The notes under the pieces: model-generated
Told to the model about the DNA's origin: nothing
The model's input: only the letters and a program-made list of their open reading frames with translations
Database searches by the model: none
Shown: positions 19,846 through 27,242 of the stretch, one piece after another
How positions within the stretch are numbered: position 1 is the first letter of the stretch
Layout of the letters: the number at the start of each line of letters is the position of its first letter
Origin: Betaproteobacteria bacterium
GTDB lineage: Bacteria > Pseudomonadota > Gammaproteobacteria > Burkholderiales > Burkholderiaceae_C
Direction: 5' to 3'
DNA length: 64,000 bases
Assembly: GCA_016716535.1 (NCBI GenBank)
Contig: JADJWD010000007.1
Coordinates: 62,001 to 126,000, forward strand
Made by a program: the position numbers and the translations under genes

Positions 19846-21052
19846 CGTGAACGGCAACGGGGCGAACCACGCCCCGCAGCGGCACGGCGTGCTCGTGCTG
19901 AACGCGATTTCGGCGAGCGGCTTGTCGCGCCTGCCTGCCGAGCGCTACCGTGTCGGCAAGGATGTCGCCGAGCCGAGCGCGATCCTCGTGCGCAGTGCCG
20001 ATCTGCACTCGATGACGATCCCGGCCAGCGTGCAGGCGATCGGCCGCGCCGGCGCCGGCACCAACAACATCCCGGTGCCGGCGATGAGCGCGCGCGGCGT
20101 GCCGGTGTTCAACGCGCCGGGCGCCAACGCCAACGCGGTGAAGGAACTGGTGATCGCCGGCATGCTGATGGCGGCGCGCAACCTGACACCGGCACTCGGC
20201 TTCGTCGCCGGGCTGAAGGCCGATGCGCCCGACCTCGACCGCGCGGTCGAAGACGGCAAGAAGGCCTTCGCCGGCTTCGAGCTCGCCGGGCAGACGCTCG
20301 GCGTCATCGGCCTCGGCAAGATCGGCTGCCTCGTCGCGGATGCGGCCATCAAGCTCGGCATGCAGGTGCTCGGGCACGACCCGGAGATCACCGTCGATGC
20401 GGCGTGGAGCCTGCCGTCGCAAGTGAAGCGCGCGGCCAGCGTCAACGAGGTGCTGCGCAGCGCGAACTTCGTGACGGTGCACGTGCCGCTGGTGGAGGCA
20501 ACGCGCCACCTCGTCAACGACGCCAACATCGGCCTGATGCGCCAGGGCGCGGTGCTGATGAACTTCAGCCGCGAAGGTGTCGTCGCCGACTCGGCCGCGC
20601 TCGAAGCGCTGGCCAGTGGCCGGCTCGCGTACTACGTGTGCGACTTCCCGAACGCCTCGACGATCGGCCACCCGCGCATCGTCGCGCTGCCGCACCTGGG
20701 CGCCAGCACGCGCGAGGCCGAGGAGAACTGCGCCGTGATGGTCGTCGACCAGTTGCGCGACTTCCTCGAGCACGGCAACGTCGCCAACGCGGTGAACTTC
20801 CCGAGCGTGCGCATGGACCGCGAGAGCCGCTGGCGCATCGCCATCGCCAACAGCAACGTGCCCAACATGCTCGGCCAGATCAGCACGACGATGGCCAAGG
20901 CAGGGCTCAACATCCACAACATGGTCAACAAATCGCGCGGCGCGATGGCCTACACACTGGTGGACGTGGACAGCCCGGTGGCGGACGCGGTGCTGCGCTC
21001 GCTGGCCGACATCGAGGGCGTGCTGTCGGTGCGGTACCTGCCCGAGGCCTGA
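19838..21052 (+). CDS. serA: D-3-phosphoglycerate dehydrogenase
   Basis: A 404-residue NAD-dependent dehydrogenase that makes 3-phosphohydroxypyruvate, the substrate of SerC encoded just upstream. Residues 158-163 are the nucleotide motif GLGKIG. The active-site arginine is in NFSREGVV and the histidine in ALPHLGAST. The C-terminal 75 residues (IANSNVPNMLGQISTTMAKAGLNIHNM onward) form an ACT domain, which in E. coli SerA binds serine for feedback inhibition. This short form lacks the extra intervening domain of long bacterial SerA proteins. Confidence 0.95.
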   Translation: MADVNGNGANHAPQRHGVLVLNAISASGLSRLPAERYRVGKDVAEPSAILVRSADLHSMTIPASVQAIGRAGAGTNNIPVPAMSARGVPVFNAPGANANAVKELVIAGMLMAARNLTPALGFVAGLKADAPDLDRAVEDGKKAFAGFELAGQTLGVIGLGKIGCLVADAAIKLGMQVLGHDPEITVDAAWSLPSQVKRAASVNEVLRSANFVTVHVPLVEATRHLVNDANIGLMRQGAVLMNFSREGVVADSAALEALASGRLAYYVCDFPNASTIGHPRIVALPHLGASTREAEENCAVMVVDQLRDFLEHGNVANAVNFPSVRMDRESRWRIAIANSNVPNMLGQISTTMAKAGLNIHNMVNKSRGAMAYTLVDVDSPVADAVLRSLADIEGVLSVRYLPEA

Positions 21053-21077
21053 TCCGCCACCGCGCGGCCCAAGGGCG

Positions 21078-21881
21078 ATGACACCCGAAGGCGGCCCGCC
21101 CGAGCTGAGCTTCCCGGCGCCCGGGTGGGCGACGATCACGCTCGCCCGCCCGCGGCACCTGAACCGGCTGCACCGCGAGGACCTGCTGGCGCTGCAGGCG
21201 CACTTCGCGCGGCTCGCCGGCGACGCAACGCTGCGCGTCGTCGTGCTCACCGGCCGCGGGCGCATGTTCTGCGCCGGCTTCAACATCGACGAACTCGGCG
21301 AAGGCCCATCAGCCGGCACCGGCACGAGCGACCCGCATCTCTTCGAGCGCACCGTCGATGCGCTCGAAGCGCTGCCGGTGCCGACGATCGCACGGCTGAA
21401 CGGCAGCGTCTTCGGCGGCGCCACCGACCTGGCGCTGGCCTGCGACTTCCGCGTCGGCGCGGCAGGCATGGAGCTGCGCATGCCGGCGGCGCGCCTCGGG
21501 CTGCACTACTACCCGAGCGGGCTCGTGCGCTACGTGTCGCGGCTCGGGCTGCCGGCGGCGAAGCGCCTGTTCCTGCTCGCCGAGACGGTGTCGGCGGAAG
21601 AGCTTCTGAATCTCGGGTATCTCGATGTGCTCGCCGCTGCGGTTTCATCCGATCCAACCGACGCCCTCGACGCCGAAGTCGAACGCCTCGCCGCGAGCCT
21701 GCTGGCCGGCGCGCCGCTGGCGTTGCGCGGCATGAAGCTGTCGCTCGACGAAGTGGCCCGCGGCGAGCTGGATCCGGCGCGTGTGCGCGAGCGTGAAACG
21801 CGCTGCGCCACGAGCGACGACCTGCGCGAGGGCCTCGCGGCCTTCGCGGCGCGGCGAACGCCGAAGTTCAGCGGCCGCTGA
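21078..21881 (+). CDS. enoyl-CoA hydratase/isomerase-family protein with unusual active site
   Basis: A 267-residue crotonase-fold protein with the oxyanion-hole segments CAGFNIDEL and GSVFGGATDLALACD. The first catalytic glutamate of hydratases is replaced (GGATDL instead of GGGCEL), and the second position reads MPAARLGLHYYPSG without glutamate. It may therefore be a decarboxylase, isomerase, thioesterase or non-catalytic relative rather than a true hydratase. It starts at ATG 25 bases after serA and lies before the MTA-phosphorylase-family gene. No link to either pathway is evident. Confidence 0.75.
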   Translation: MTPEGGPPELSFPAPGWATITLARPRHLNRLHREDLLALQAHFARLAGDATLRVVVLTGRGRMFCAGFNIDELGEGPSAGTGTSDPHLFERTVDALEALPVPTIARLNGSVFGGATDLALACDFRVGAAGMELRMPAARLGLHYYPSGLVRYVSRLGLPAAKRLFLLAETVSAEELLNLGYLDVLAAAVSSDPTDALDAEVERLAASLLAGAPLALRGMKLSLDEVARGELDPARVRERETRCATSDDLREGLAAFAARRTPKFSGR

Positions 21882-21948
21882 GCCTGACCCCGAGCCTGCG
21901 CCACAACGCCCGCGCGTTTCGCATTTCAAGCAAGAGGAGAACCGCCCC

Positions 21949-22794
21949 ATGCTCGCCATCGTCGGAGGCACCGGCCTCTATGCCCTGCCCGGCCTCGAGG
22001 TCATCGAGCGCCTCGGCGGCGACACGCCGTTCGGCGCGCCTTCGGGCGAGATCCAGCGCGGCCGCCTGCACGGCCACGAGTTGCTCTTCATGGCCCGCCA
22101 CGGCGCCGGCCACAAGCTCCTGCCGCACGAGGTGAACTACCGCGCCAACGTCTATGCGCTGAAGAGCGCCGGCGCGACGATGCTGCTCGGCTTCTCGGCC
22201 GTCGGCAGCCTCGTCGAGCGCGCCGCGCCCGGTGACCTGGCGATGCCCGAGCAGTACTTCGACTGGACCCGCGGCACGCGCGAGCGCAGCTTCTTCGGCG
22301 GCGGCGTCGCGGCGCACGTCTCCACGGCCAAGCCGGTGAGCGCGCGACTCGTCGATGCCGTCGAGGCGGCGGCGCGCCGGCTGAACGTGACGCTGCACCG
22401 CGGCCTCACCTACGCGTGCGTCGAAGGCCCGCGCCTGGGCACGCAGGCCGAGAGCTTCTTCATGCGCGGCGCCGGCTGCCACCTCGTCGGCATGACCAAC
22501 GTGCCCGAGGCGTTCCTCGCGCGCGAGGCGCAGATCGCCTACGCGACAGTGGGCATCGTCACCGACTACGACTGCTGGCTCGACGACCCGAGCCAGCACG
22601 CCAGCGTGGCCGTGATCCTCGAGCGTTACGCACGCGCGCTCACCGAGGCGCGGCGCGTGCTCGACGAGGTGCTGCGCGCGCCGCTGCCGGCGCCCGAGCC
22701 GGAGATCCGCGCCGCGCTCGCCGGCGCCGTGATGACGCCCGACGAGGCGCTGACGGCGGCGCAGCGCGAGTGGCTCGCAGTGCTGCGCCGCTGA
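21949..22794 (+). CDS. purine nucleoside phosphorylase family protein, MTA/MTI phosphorylase type
   Basis: A 281-residue phosphorylase that cleaves methylthioadenosine or methylthioinosine with phosphate, recycling the by-product of polyamine synthesis. The opening AIVGGTGLY, the phosphate-site region MARHGAGHKLLPHEVNYRAN and the base-site region CVEGPRLGTQAESFFMRGAGCHLVGMTNVPEA are all PNP/MTAP-type. Adenosine versus inosine preference cannot be decided by eye. The start is ATG 21949 with a strong AAGAGGAGA ribosome site ending 8 bases before it. The gene is convergent with the thiolase gene, whose stop lies only 15 bases away. Confidence 0.9.
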   Translation: MLAIVGGTGLYALPGLEVIERLGGDTPFGAPSGEIQRGRLHGHELLFMARHGAGHKLLPHEVNYRANVYALKSAGATMLLGFSAVGSLVERAAPGDLAMPEQYFDWTRGTRERSFFGGGVAAHVSTAKPVSARLVDAVEAAARRLNVTLHRGLTYACVEGPRLGTQAESFFMRGAGCHLVGMTNVPEAFLAREAQIAYATVGIVTDYDCWLDDPSQHASVAVILERYARALTEARRVLDEVLRAPLPAPEPEIRAALAGAVMTPDEALTAAQREWLAVLRR

Positions 22795-22809
22795 GTCAGC
22801 CGATCAGGA

Positions 22810-23994
22810 TCAGACGCGCTCGAACACCGCGGCGATGCCCTGGCCGCCGCCGATGCACATCGTCACGAGCGCGTACTTGCCGTTGATGCGCTGCAGCTCG
22901 TACAGCGCCTTCGTCGCGATAAACGCGCCCGAGCAGCCGATCGGGTGGCCGAGCGCAATCGCGCCGCCGTTCGGGTTCGTCTTCTTCGGGTCGAGCTCGA
23001 GGCCGCGTGACACCGCCAGCGCCTGCGCGGCGAAGGCCTCGTTGCTCTCGACCACGTCCATCTGCGCGACGGAAAGGCCCGCCTTTTTCAGCGCCAGCTT
23101 CGACGCCGGGATCGGGCCCTCGCCCATGATCTCGTTGGGCACGCCCGCGACCGCGTAGCTGACCAGGCGCGCCATCGCCTTGTGGCCGGCCTTCGCGGCC
23201 GTCTCGGCGTCGGCGAGCACGAAGAACGCCGCGCCGTCGTTGATGCCGCTGGCGTTGCCGGCGGTGACGGTGCCGTCCTTCTTGAACGCGGGCTTCAGCT
23301 TGGCCAGCGTCTCCATCGTCGTGGTGGCCTTGACGTACTCGTCGGTGTCGAAGGTGACCGGGCCCTTCTTCGTCTCCTTGACAATGGGGAAGATCTGACT
23401 CTTGAAGTGCCCGGCGGCGATGGCCGCGGCGGCGCGCTTCTGGCTCTCCACCGCGAACGCGTCCTGCATCTCGCGCGTCAGGCCCCACTTGGTGGCCAGG
23501 TTCTCGGCCGTGATGCCCATGTGGCCGACGCCGAACGGGTCGGTCAGCGTCGCGACCATCATGTCGACGAGCTTGGTGTCGCCCATGCGCGCGCCGGTGC
23601 GCATCGCCGGGCTCAGGTAGCCGCCGCGGCTCATGCTCTCGACGCCGCCGCCGATGCCGTAATCACAATCGCCGAGCAGGATGTTCTGCGCCGTCGTGAC
23701 GATCGCCTGCAGGCCCGAGCTGCACAGCCGGTTCAGGCTCATCGCCACGCTGTCCATCGGCAGGCCGGCCTGGATGGAGGCGACGCGCGCCACGTACGGG
23801 AAGCGGCTTTCGGTGGGAATCGTGTTGCCCACCGTCACGTAGTTGATGGCCTTGGGGTCGACGCCGCTGCGCTTGATCGACTCCTTCATCACGACGCCAG
23901 CCAGCTCGGCCGGCTCCATGTCGGCCAGGCTGCCGCCGAAGCTGCCGATCGCCGAACGCGCTGCGCTCAGCACCACCACGTCACGCTTGCTCAT
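22810..23994 (-). CDS. acetyl-CoA acetyltransferase (thiolase)
   Basis: A 394-residue biosynthetic-type thiolase condensing two acetyl-CoA to acetoacetyl-CoA or running in reverse. The residues are C91 in NRLCSSG, H350 in GHPIG and C380 in VTMCIGGGQG. Length matches PhaA/AtoB rather than long-chain FadA. It is separate from the thiolase at 2791, which has FadA-like features. It starts at ATG 23994 with GGAGAC upstream on the minus strand. It is the last gene of a leftward string of otherwise small unrelated genes, with a 107-base gap before it. Confidence 0.93.
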   Translation of the reverse strand: MSKRDVVVLSAARSAIGSFGGSLADMEPAELAGVVMKESIKRSGVDPKAINYVTVGNTIPTESRFPYVARVASIQAGLPMDSVAMSLNRLCSSGLQAIVTTAQNILLGDCDYGIGGGVESMSRGGYLSPAMRTGARMGDTKLVDMMVATLTDPFGVGHMGITAENLATKWGLTREMQDAFAVESQKRAAAAIAAGHFKSQIFPIVKETKKGPVTFDTDEYVKATTTMETLAKLKPAFKKDGTVTAGNASGINDGAAFFVLADAETAAKAGHKAMARLVSYAVAGVPNEIMGEGPIPASKLALKKAGLSVAQMDVVESNEAFAAQALAVSRGLELDPKKTNPNGGAIALGHPIGCSGAFIATKALYELQRINGKYALVTMCIGGGQGIAAVFERV

Positions 23995-24101
23995 GGGTCG
24001 TCTCCTGCAAGAGGGAATGGACAAGAAGAAGGAAGAAGGGGCCCGCGAGGCCCGCGTCGCCGGCTGGGCGCCGAGTAGACGACGGGCGGCTGGCCGGGAG
24101 C

Positions 24102-24458
24102 TTACACCCGGCGTGCGGGGCGGCTCGGAGGCGGCTTTGGCTTGGACTTCGGCTTCGGAAGCGGCAGCGCCGCCTCGGTGACCTCGAACGCGCGGCGCAA
24201 CAGCGGCGGGTCGTCGAGCTCGGCTTCGAGCAGGAAGTAGTTCTTCGCGCCCGGGTACGGCGGCGCTTCGCCCGGCATGCCGAGCAACGCCCTGCCCGCG
24301 CCGGTGGGTTTCAGGAAGAGCCGGTTGTCGCAGACGAAGGCGACGACCTTCGTGTTCAGGTACAGCGCGTACTCGCCGAACATGCGCCGGTGCGTGAGCC
24401 GCGCACCGAGGCCGCTCTGGTCGGTGATGAAGGCGATGGTGTCGGGGTCGGAGGCCAT
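24102..24458 (-). CDS. TfoX N-terminal domain protein
   Basis: A 118-residue protein with only the N-terminal domain of TfoX/Sxy: TRRMFGEYALYL-like start (RRMFGEYALYLNTKVVAFVCDNRLFLKPT) and YPGAKNYFLLEAELDD. The C-terminal domain of full-length competence regulators is absent; the tail is a basic, proline-lysine-rich stretch. Such stand-alone domains are common and of unknown function, so a competence role should not be assumed. Confidence 0.85.
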   Translation of the reverse strand: MASDPDTIAFITDQSGLGARLTHRRMFGEYALYLNTKVVAFVCDNRLFLKPTGAGRALLGMPGEAPPYPGAKNYFLLEAELDDPPLLRRAFEVTEAALPLPKPKSKPKPPPSRPARRV

Positions 24459-24498
24459 GGGAAGTCGATGCGACTTTGCTGGGTTCGCTTTGGCCGGC

Positions 24499-24726
24499 TC
24501 AGTCGAGCGCCACCGACACGAGCTTCATGCGCCCGCCCGCGCCGGCCTTGATGCTGACCGCCGCCTTGGCGACGCCGAAGCGGCGCGCCACCAGCGCCAC
24601 CAGTTCCGCGTTGGCCTTGCCGTCGACCGGCGGGGCTTTCAGCTGCGCGAGATAGGTTCCATCGGCTTGCTGCTCGAGCGAACTCGCACGTGCGTTCGGG
24701 CGGACCTTGACCTGGATGACGGGCAT
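24499..24726 (-). CDS. DUF167 (YggU-like) protein
   Basis: A 75-residue protein with the family pattern VKVRPNARAS, LKAPPVDGKANAELVALVARRFGV and VSIKAGAGGRMKLVSV. It is a small conserved cytoplasmic alpha/beta protein of unknown biochemical role. It starts at ATG; the glyoxalase-like gene lies 18 bases upstream and the TfoX-domain gene 40 bases downstream, all on the minus strand. Confidence 0.88.
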   Translation of the reverse strand: MPVIQVKVRPNARASSLEQQADGTYLAQLKAPPVDGKANAELVALVARRFGVAKAAVSIKAGAGGRMKLVSVALD

Positions 24727-24744
24727 GGTTGATGCCTGCGCGGG

Positions 24745-25167
24745 TCAGCCCGCCGCGTTGGCCGGACCTTCTTGTCGTTCCGGTCCTTCGCTCGCGAAAG
24801 CCAGCACATGGCCATCCGGATCGAGCGAATACGCCGCGCGGTGGCCCCAACTGCGCTGCATGAGCGGGCTCAACTCCTTCGCGCCCGCGGCCAGCGCGCG
24901 GGCATGGAAATGCGCCGGTTCCGGCACCAGCAGGTACAGCTCGGCCCGCGGCGCGCCGCGCGCCGACGAGGGCTTCGCAAGCGCGGGGCCCAGCAGCCGC
25001 TCGATGGCCGCCTCGGGCATCAACCCAAGCACCGCGCCACCCGGCAACAAGAACTCGGTCATCCCGGGCACGTCGAGCCTCGGCACGGCCGCGAGCGCGG
25101 CCGCGTAGAACGCCGCGCTGCGCCGCTGCTCAGCGACGTAGAGGATGAAGTGCGCCGTGCCAGGCAT
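24745..25167 (-). CDS. VOC/glyoxalase-fold protein
   Basis: A 140-residue vicinal-oxygen-chelate protein: HFILYVAEQRRSAAFYAAAL opens the first beta-alpha-beta unit and WGHRAAYSLDPDGHVLAFA closes the second. Family members are metal-dependent isomerases, dioxygenases, antibiotic-resistance proteins or binding proteins. The substrate is not predictable. A second, unrelated VOC gene lies 450 bases upstream. Confidence 0.82.
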   Translation of the reverse strand: MPGTAHFILYVAEQRRSAAFYAAALAAVPRLDVPGMTEFLLPGGAVLGLMPEAAIERLLGPALAKPSSARGAPRAELYLLVPEPAHFHARALAAGAKELSPLMQRSWGHRAAYSLDPDGHVLAFASEGPERQEGPANAAG

Positions 25168-25204
25168 CTGCAGATCGGGCGACAGGGCGGCCAGGTGTTG
25201 GCGC

Positions 25205-25582
25205 TCACCGCTTGACGAGCGTCGCCTCGTACTCTTGCCCGCTGGGTCGACGGAACGCCAGCCGCTTGGGCTTGCCGGCGACGAACTCCATGTGCGGCTT
25301 CAGCGCCGACGCCTCGGCACCGGGCACGACGACGCCCTCGATCCGGATCAGTTCATCGCCGGGCGCCAAGCCTGCGGCCTGCGCCTGCGAGCCCGCTTCG
25401 ACGGCCTTGACCAGCGCCCGGACGACCTTCGGATTGAAGAAGCCGTCCGCCTGGACCTGCAGGCTGAAGCCGGTGCTTCCGGAGGTTGGCTGCGCCGACG
25501 AGGGCAAGACGACGAGCCCGAGCACCGGCAAGAGCAGGCAGACGGCTGCGCGTCGGTTGAATCGCATGGGGCGGTACGCCAT
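25205..25582 (-). CDS. exported PDZ-domain protein
   Basis: A 125-residue protein with a signal peptide (RRAAVCLLLPVLGLVVLPSSAQ, cleavage near SSA-Q) followed by a single PDZ domain: VEAGSQAQAAGLAPGDELIRIEGVVV. There is no protease domain. It may start at the internal ATG 25567 (MRFNRRAAV), which puts the basic residues closer to the hydrophobic core. A periplasmic binding or adaptor role is likely, with the partner unknown. Confidence 0.75.
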   Translation of the reverse strand: MAYRPMRFNRRAAVCLLLPVLGLVVLPSSAQPTSGSTGFSLQVQADGFFNPKVVRALVKAVEAGSQAQAAGLAPGDELIRIEGVVVPGAEASALKPHMEFVAGKPKRLAFRRPSGQEYEATLVKR

Positions 25583-25612
25583 GGAAGCCGGATGTTCGAA
25601 CGGCGACGTCGG

Positions 25613-25978
25613 CTACTCGGGCTTGTGGCAAACCGCCTCGATGTTGTGGCCGTCCGGCCCGATGACGAAGGCGCCGTAGTAGTTGGCGTGATATTGCGGC
25701 CGCAGGCCCGGCGCGCCGTTGTCCTTGCCGCCCGCGGCCAAGGCCGCGCGATAGAAGGCATCGACGTCGGCGCGCGAGTTGGCCGCGAACGCGATGTGCA
25801 GATGCGCCGGCCGCTCCTGGGTTTCGAACAACCACAGCGAAGGCTTGTTGTTCTGCCCCATGCCGACGCCGTACGGGCCTTCCATCGCGACCGACACACC
25901 GAGCGGCTTCAACGCGTTGACGAAGAAGGCCTTGCTCTCGGCGAGATGGGTGACACCGAAGCCAACGTGATCGAACAT
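25613..25978 (-). CDS. VOC-family glyoxalase-like protein
   Basis: A 121-residue protein with the opening FDHVGFGVTHLAESKAFFVNAL and the closing YYGAFVIGPDGHNIEAVCH, containing the usual VOC metal-ligand positions (H4 and the late glutamate). It belongs to the group related to lactoylglutathione lyase and to proteins annotated as bleomycin-resistance-like. It is separated from the hicB gene by 33 bases on the same strand. Confidence 0.85.
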   Translation of the reverse strand: MFDHVGFGVTHLAESKAFFVNALKPLGVSVAMEGPYGVGMGQNNKPSLWLFETQERPAHLHIAFAANSRADVDAFYRAALAAGGKDNGAPGLRPQYHANYYGAFVIGPDGHNIEAVCHKPE

Positions 25979-26011
25979 GGAAGACTCCCTAAGTCTGCTG
26001 GCTCGACGGAC

Positions 26012-26428
26012 CTACTCGAGCGACAGCACAAGACGCTTGCCCAACGCAGCGGCAGCGCGGTCCAGGGTCTTCAGCGAGGGCCAGTGTGTCGGATCTTCCA
26101 GCCGCTTTGCCGCGGGCCAGGAAGTCTCGAGCGCGCGGGCCAACTCGGCCAGACTGCGCTCGCCACGCGCCAGGCGCAGCAGCATCGCGGCCTGCGTCTT
26201 GGCGTCAGGCGCGACATAGACCGCGCCACGAGCCTTCTCGCTGGGCGCGGGCACATCCTTGGCTTCATCCAGGCGCCACGCCAGATTGGCAGAGAGCACT
26301 TCTGCTGCGTTGAACAAGGCCTCCTCCCTCGTCTGACCTTCCGTGAAGGTGTCCGGGAGATCCAAGAACTGGACCAGGAAGGTCCCGTCCTTCTGGGGCT
26401 CGACGGTGGCAGGGTAGCGAATTTCCAC
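26012..26428 (-). CDS. hicB: HicB-family antitoxin
   Basis: A 138-residue two-domain antitoxin. The N-terminal half (EIRYPATVEPQKDGTFLVQFLDLPDTFTEGQTREEALFNA) is the partly degraded RNase H-like HicB fold that binds toxin. The C-terminal half (LLRLARGERSLAELARALETSWPAAKRLEDPTHWPSLKTLDRAAAALGK) is a Cro-like helix-turn-helix DNA-binding domain. I chose GTG 26428, preceded by AGGA, instead of the longer frame, because it lies 8 bases after the stop of a decayed hicA, the normal hicA-hicB spacing. The antitoxin looks intact while the toxin gene is broken. Confidence 0.82.
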   Translation of the reverse strand: MEIRYPATVEPQKDGTFLVQFLDLPDTFTEGQTREEALFNAAEVLSANLAWRLDEAKDVPAPSEKARGAVYVAPDAKTQAAMLLRLARGERSLAELARALETSWPAAKRLEDPTHWPSLKTLDRAAAALGKRLVLSLE

Positions 26429-26436
26429 TTGATTCC

Positions 26437-26609
26437 TCACTTCAACTTCACGCCGGTCTGCGCTGGATCGCGGCAATCAGGCCGGCACCCAGGTCCCGAT
26501 TGCCAGCCCCGCCTGCCCGATCCGTGAGGCCGGTGGCTGCCAGGCCCCGATTCGCCACCCGGCGGCCTTCAGCTTCGCGATGACCTCTTTGCCAGTGCGT
26601 GCTGAGGAA
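26437..26609 (-). pseudogene. hicA: decayed hicA toxin gene
   Basis: Pieces of a HicA mRNA interferase are readable in three frames on the minus strand. TGKEVIAKLKAAGWRI (the HicA N-terminus, but without a start codon) lies in one frame, GSHRPHG (the region of the catalytic GSHH-type histidine) in a second, and GNRDLGAGLIAAIQR followed after one missing base by QTGVKLK and a TGA at 26437-26439 in the others. Several indels and the lost start mean no functional toxin. The remnant overlaps the 3' end of the thioesterase gene and sits directly before hicB. Confidence 0.7.
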
Positions 26610-27132
26610 AGGTGGGCGGTGGCCGCGGCGCCTGCCAGCTGGCGCCCGGAGCCTGACGAACGCGCGCCGCTGCGGCCCAACGCCCACTGCGTAGCGCAAG
26701 GCTCCGGCCGGCCCTCGCCAGTGCGATCGCCACGGACGCCTCCGCGATCACGTATGTCAGATCCGCCTCGGTCACCTTCACAACCTGCAGATTCGCCGGG
26801 TTGCGCTCGGCGTAGACGTCGACGTGCACGCCGACGCTCGTCGTGCCGATGCGCGTGACCTTGGCGTAGAAGCTGAGCAGGTCCCCCAGGCTCACCGGCT
26901 GCTTGAAGATGAACTGGTTCACCGCCACGGTGGCGATGCGGCCCTTGGCGATGCGGTAGGGCAGCACGGCGCCGGCCACGTCCACCTGCGCCATCACCCA
27001 GCCGCCGAAGATGTCGCCGTTGCCGTTCACGTCGGCGGGCATCGGCATCACGCGCAGCACCAGCTCGCGGTCGTCGGCCAGGCGGCTGGGCGCCATCTTC
27101 AGATCGGTCCGGTTGTTCAGTTCGTCGTCCAC
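26569..27132 (-). CDS. acyl-CoA thioesterase (hotdog fold) with aberrant C-terminus
   Basis: A 187-residue YciA-type thioesterase. The core is well conserved to about residue 127: PADVNGNGDIFGGWVMAQVDVAGAV, then VAVNQFIFKQPVSLGDLL and VYAERNPANLQVVKVTEADLTYV. It hydrolyses acyl-CoA in the cytoplasm. After LTYV the sequence turns into low-complexity RAGRSLALRSGRWAAAARVRQ and runs over the decayed hicA. A neighbouring frame reads GEGRPEP, reminiscent of the usual GRPRPVP tail. I infer an indel that removed the normal end. The catalytic core is complete, so activity may remain. Confidence 0.8.
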   Translation of the reverse strand: MDDELNNRTDLKMAPSRLADDRELVLRVMPMPADVNGNGDIFGGWVMAQVDVAGAVLPYRIAKGRIATVAVNQFIFKQPVSLGDLLSFYAKVTRIGTTSVGVHVDVYAERNPANLQVVKVTEADLTYVIAEASVAIALARAGRSLALRSGRWAAAARVRQAPGASWQAPRPPPTFPQHALAKRSSRS

Positions 27133-27242
27133 CGCGCGCCTCCTGCATCGAATCAGGCCGACGGCGACAATCGCCGCTTCGTTTTCCGCACGACCTTCAT
27201 GCCGATGACCCGCACTGTATCGCCGCGCCCGCGGCGCGCCCG

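Noticed and set aside
26440..26699. 83-codon minus-strand frame as a gene
   Set aside because: It is one of several frames of the broken hicA and the thioesterase end; only its last 16 residues resemble HicA.
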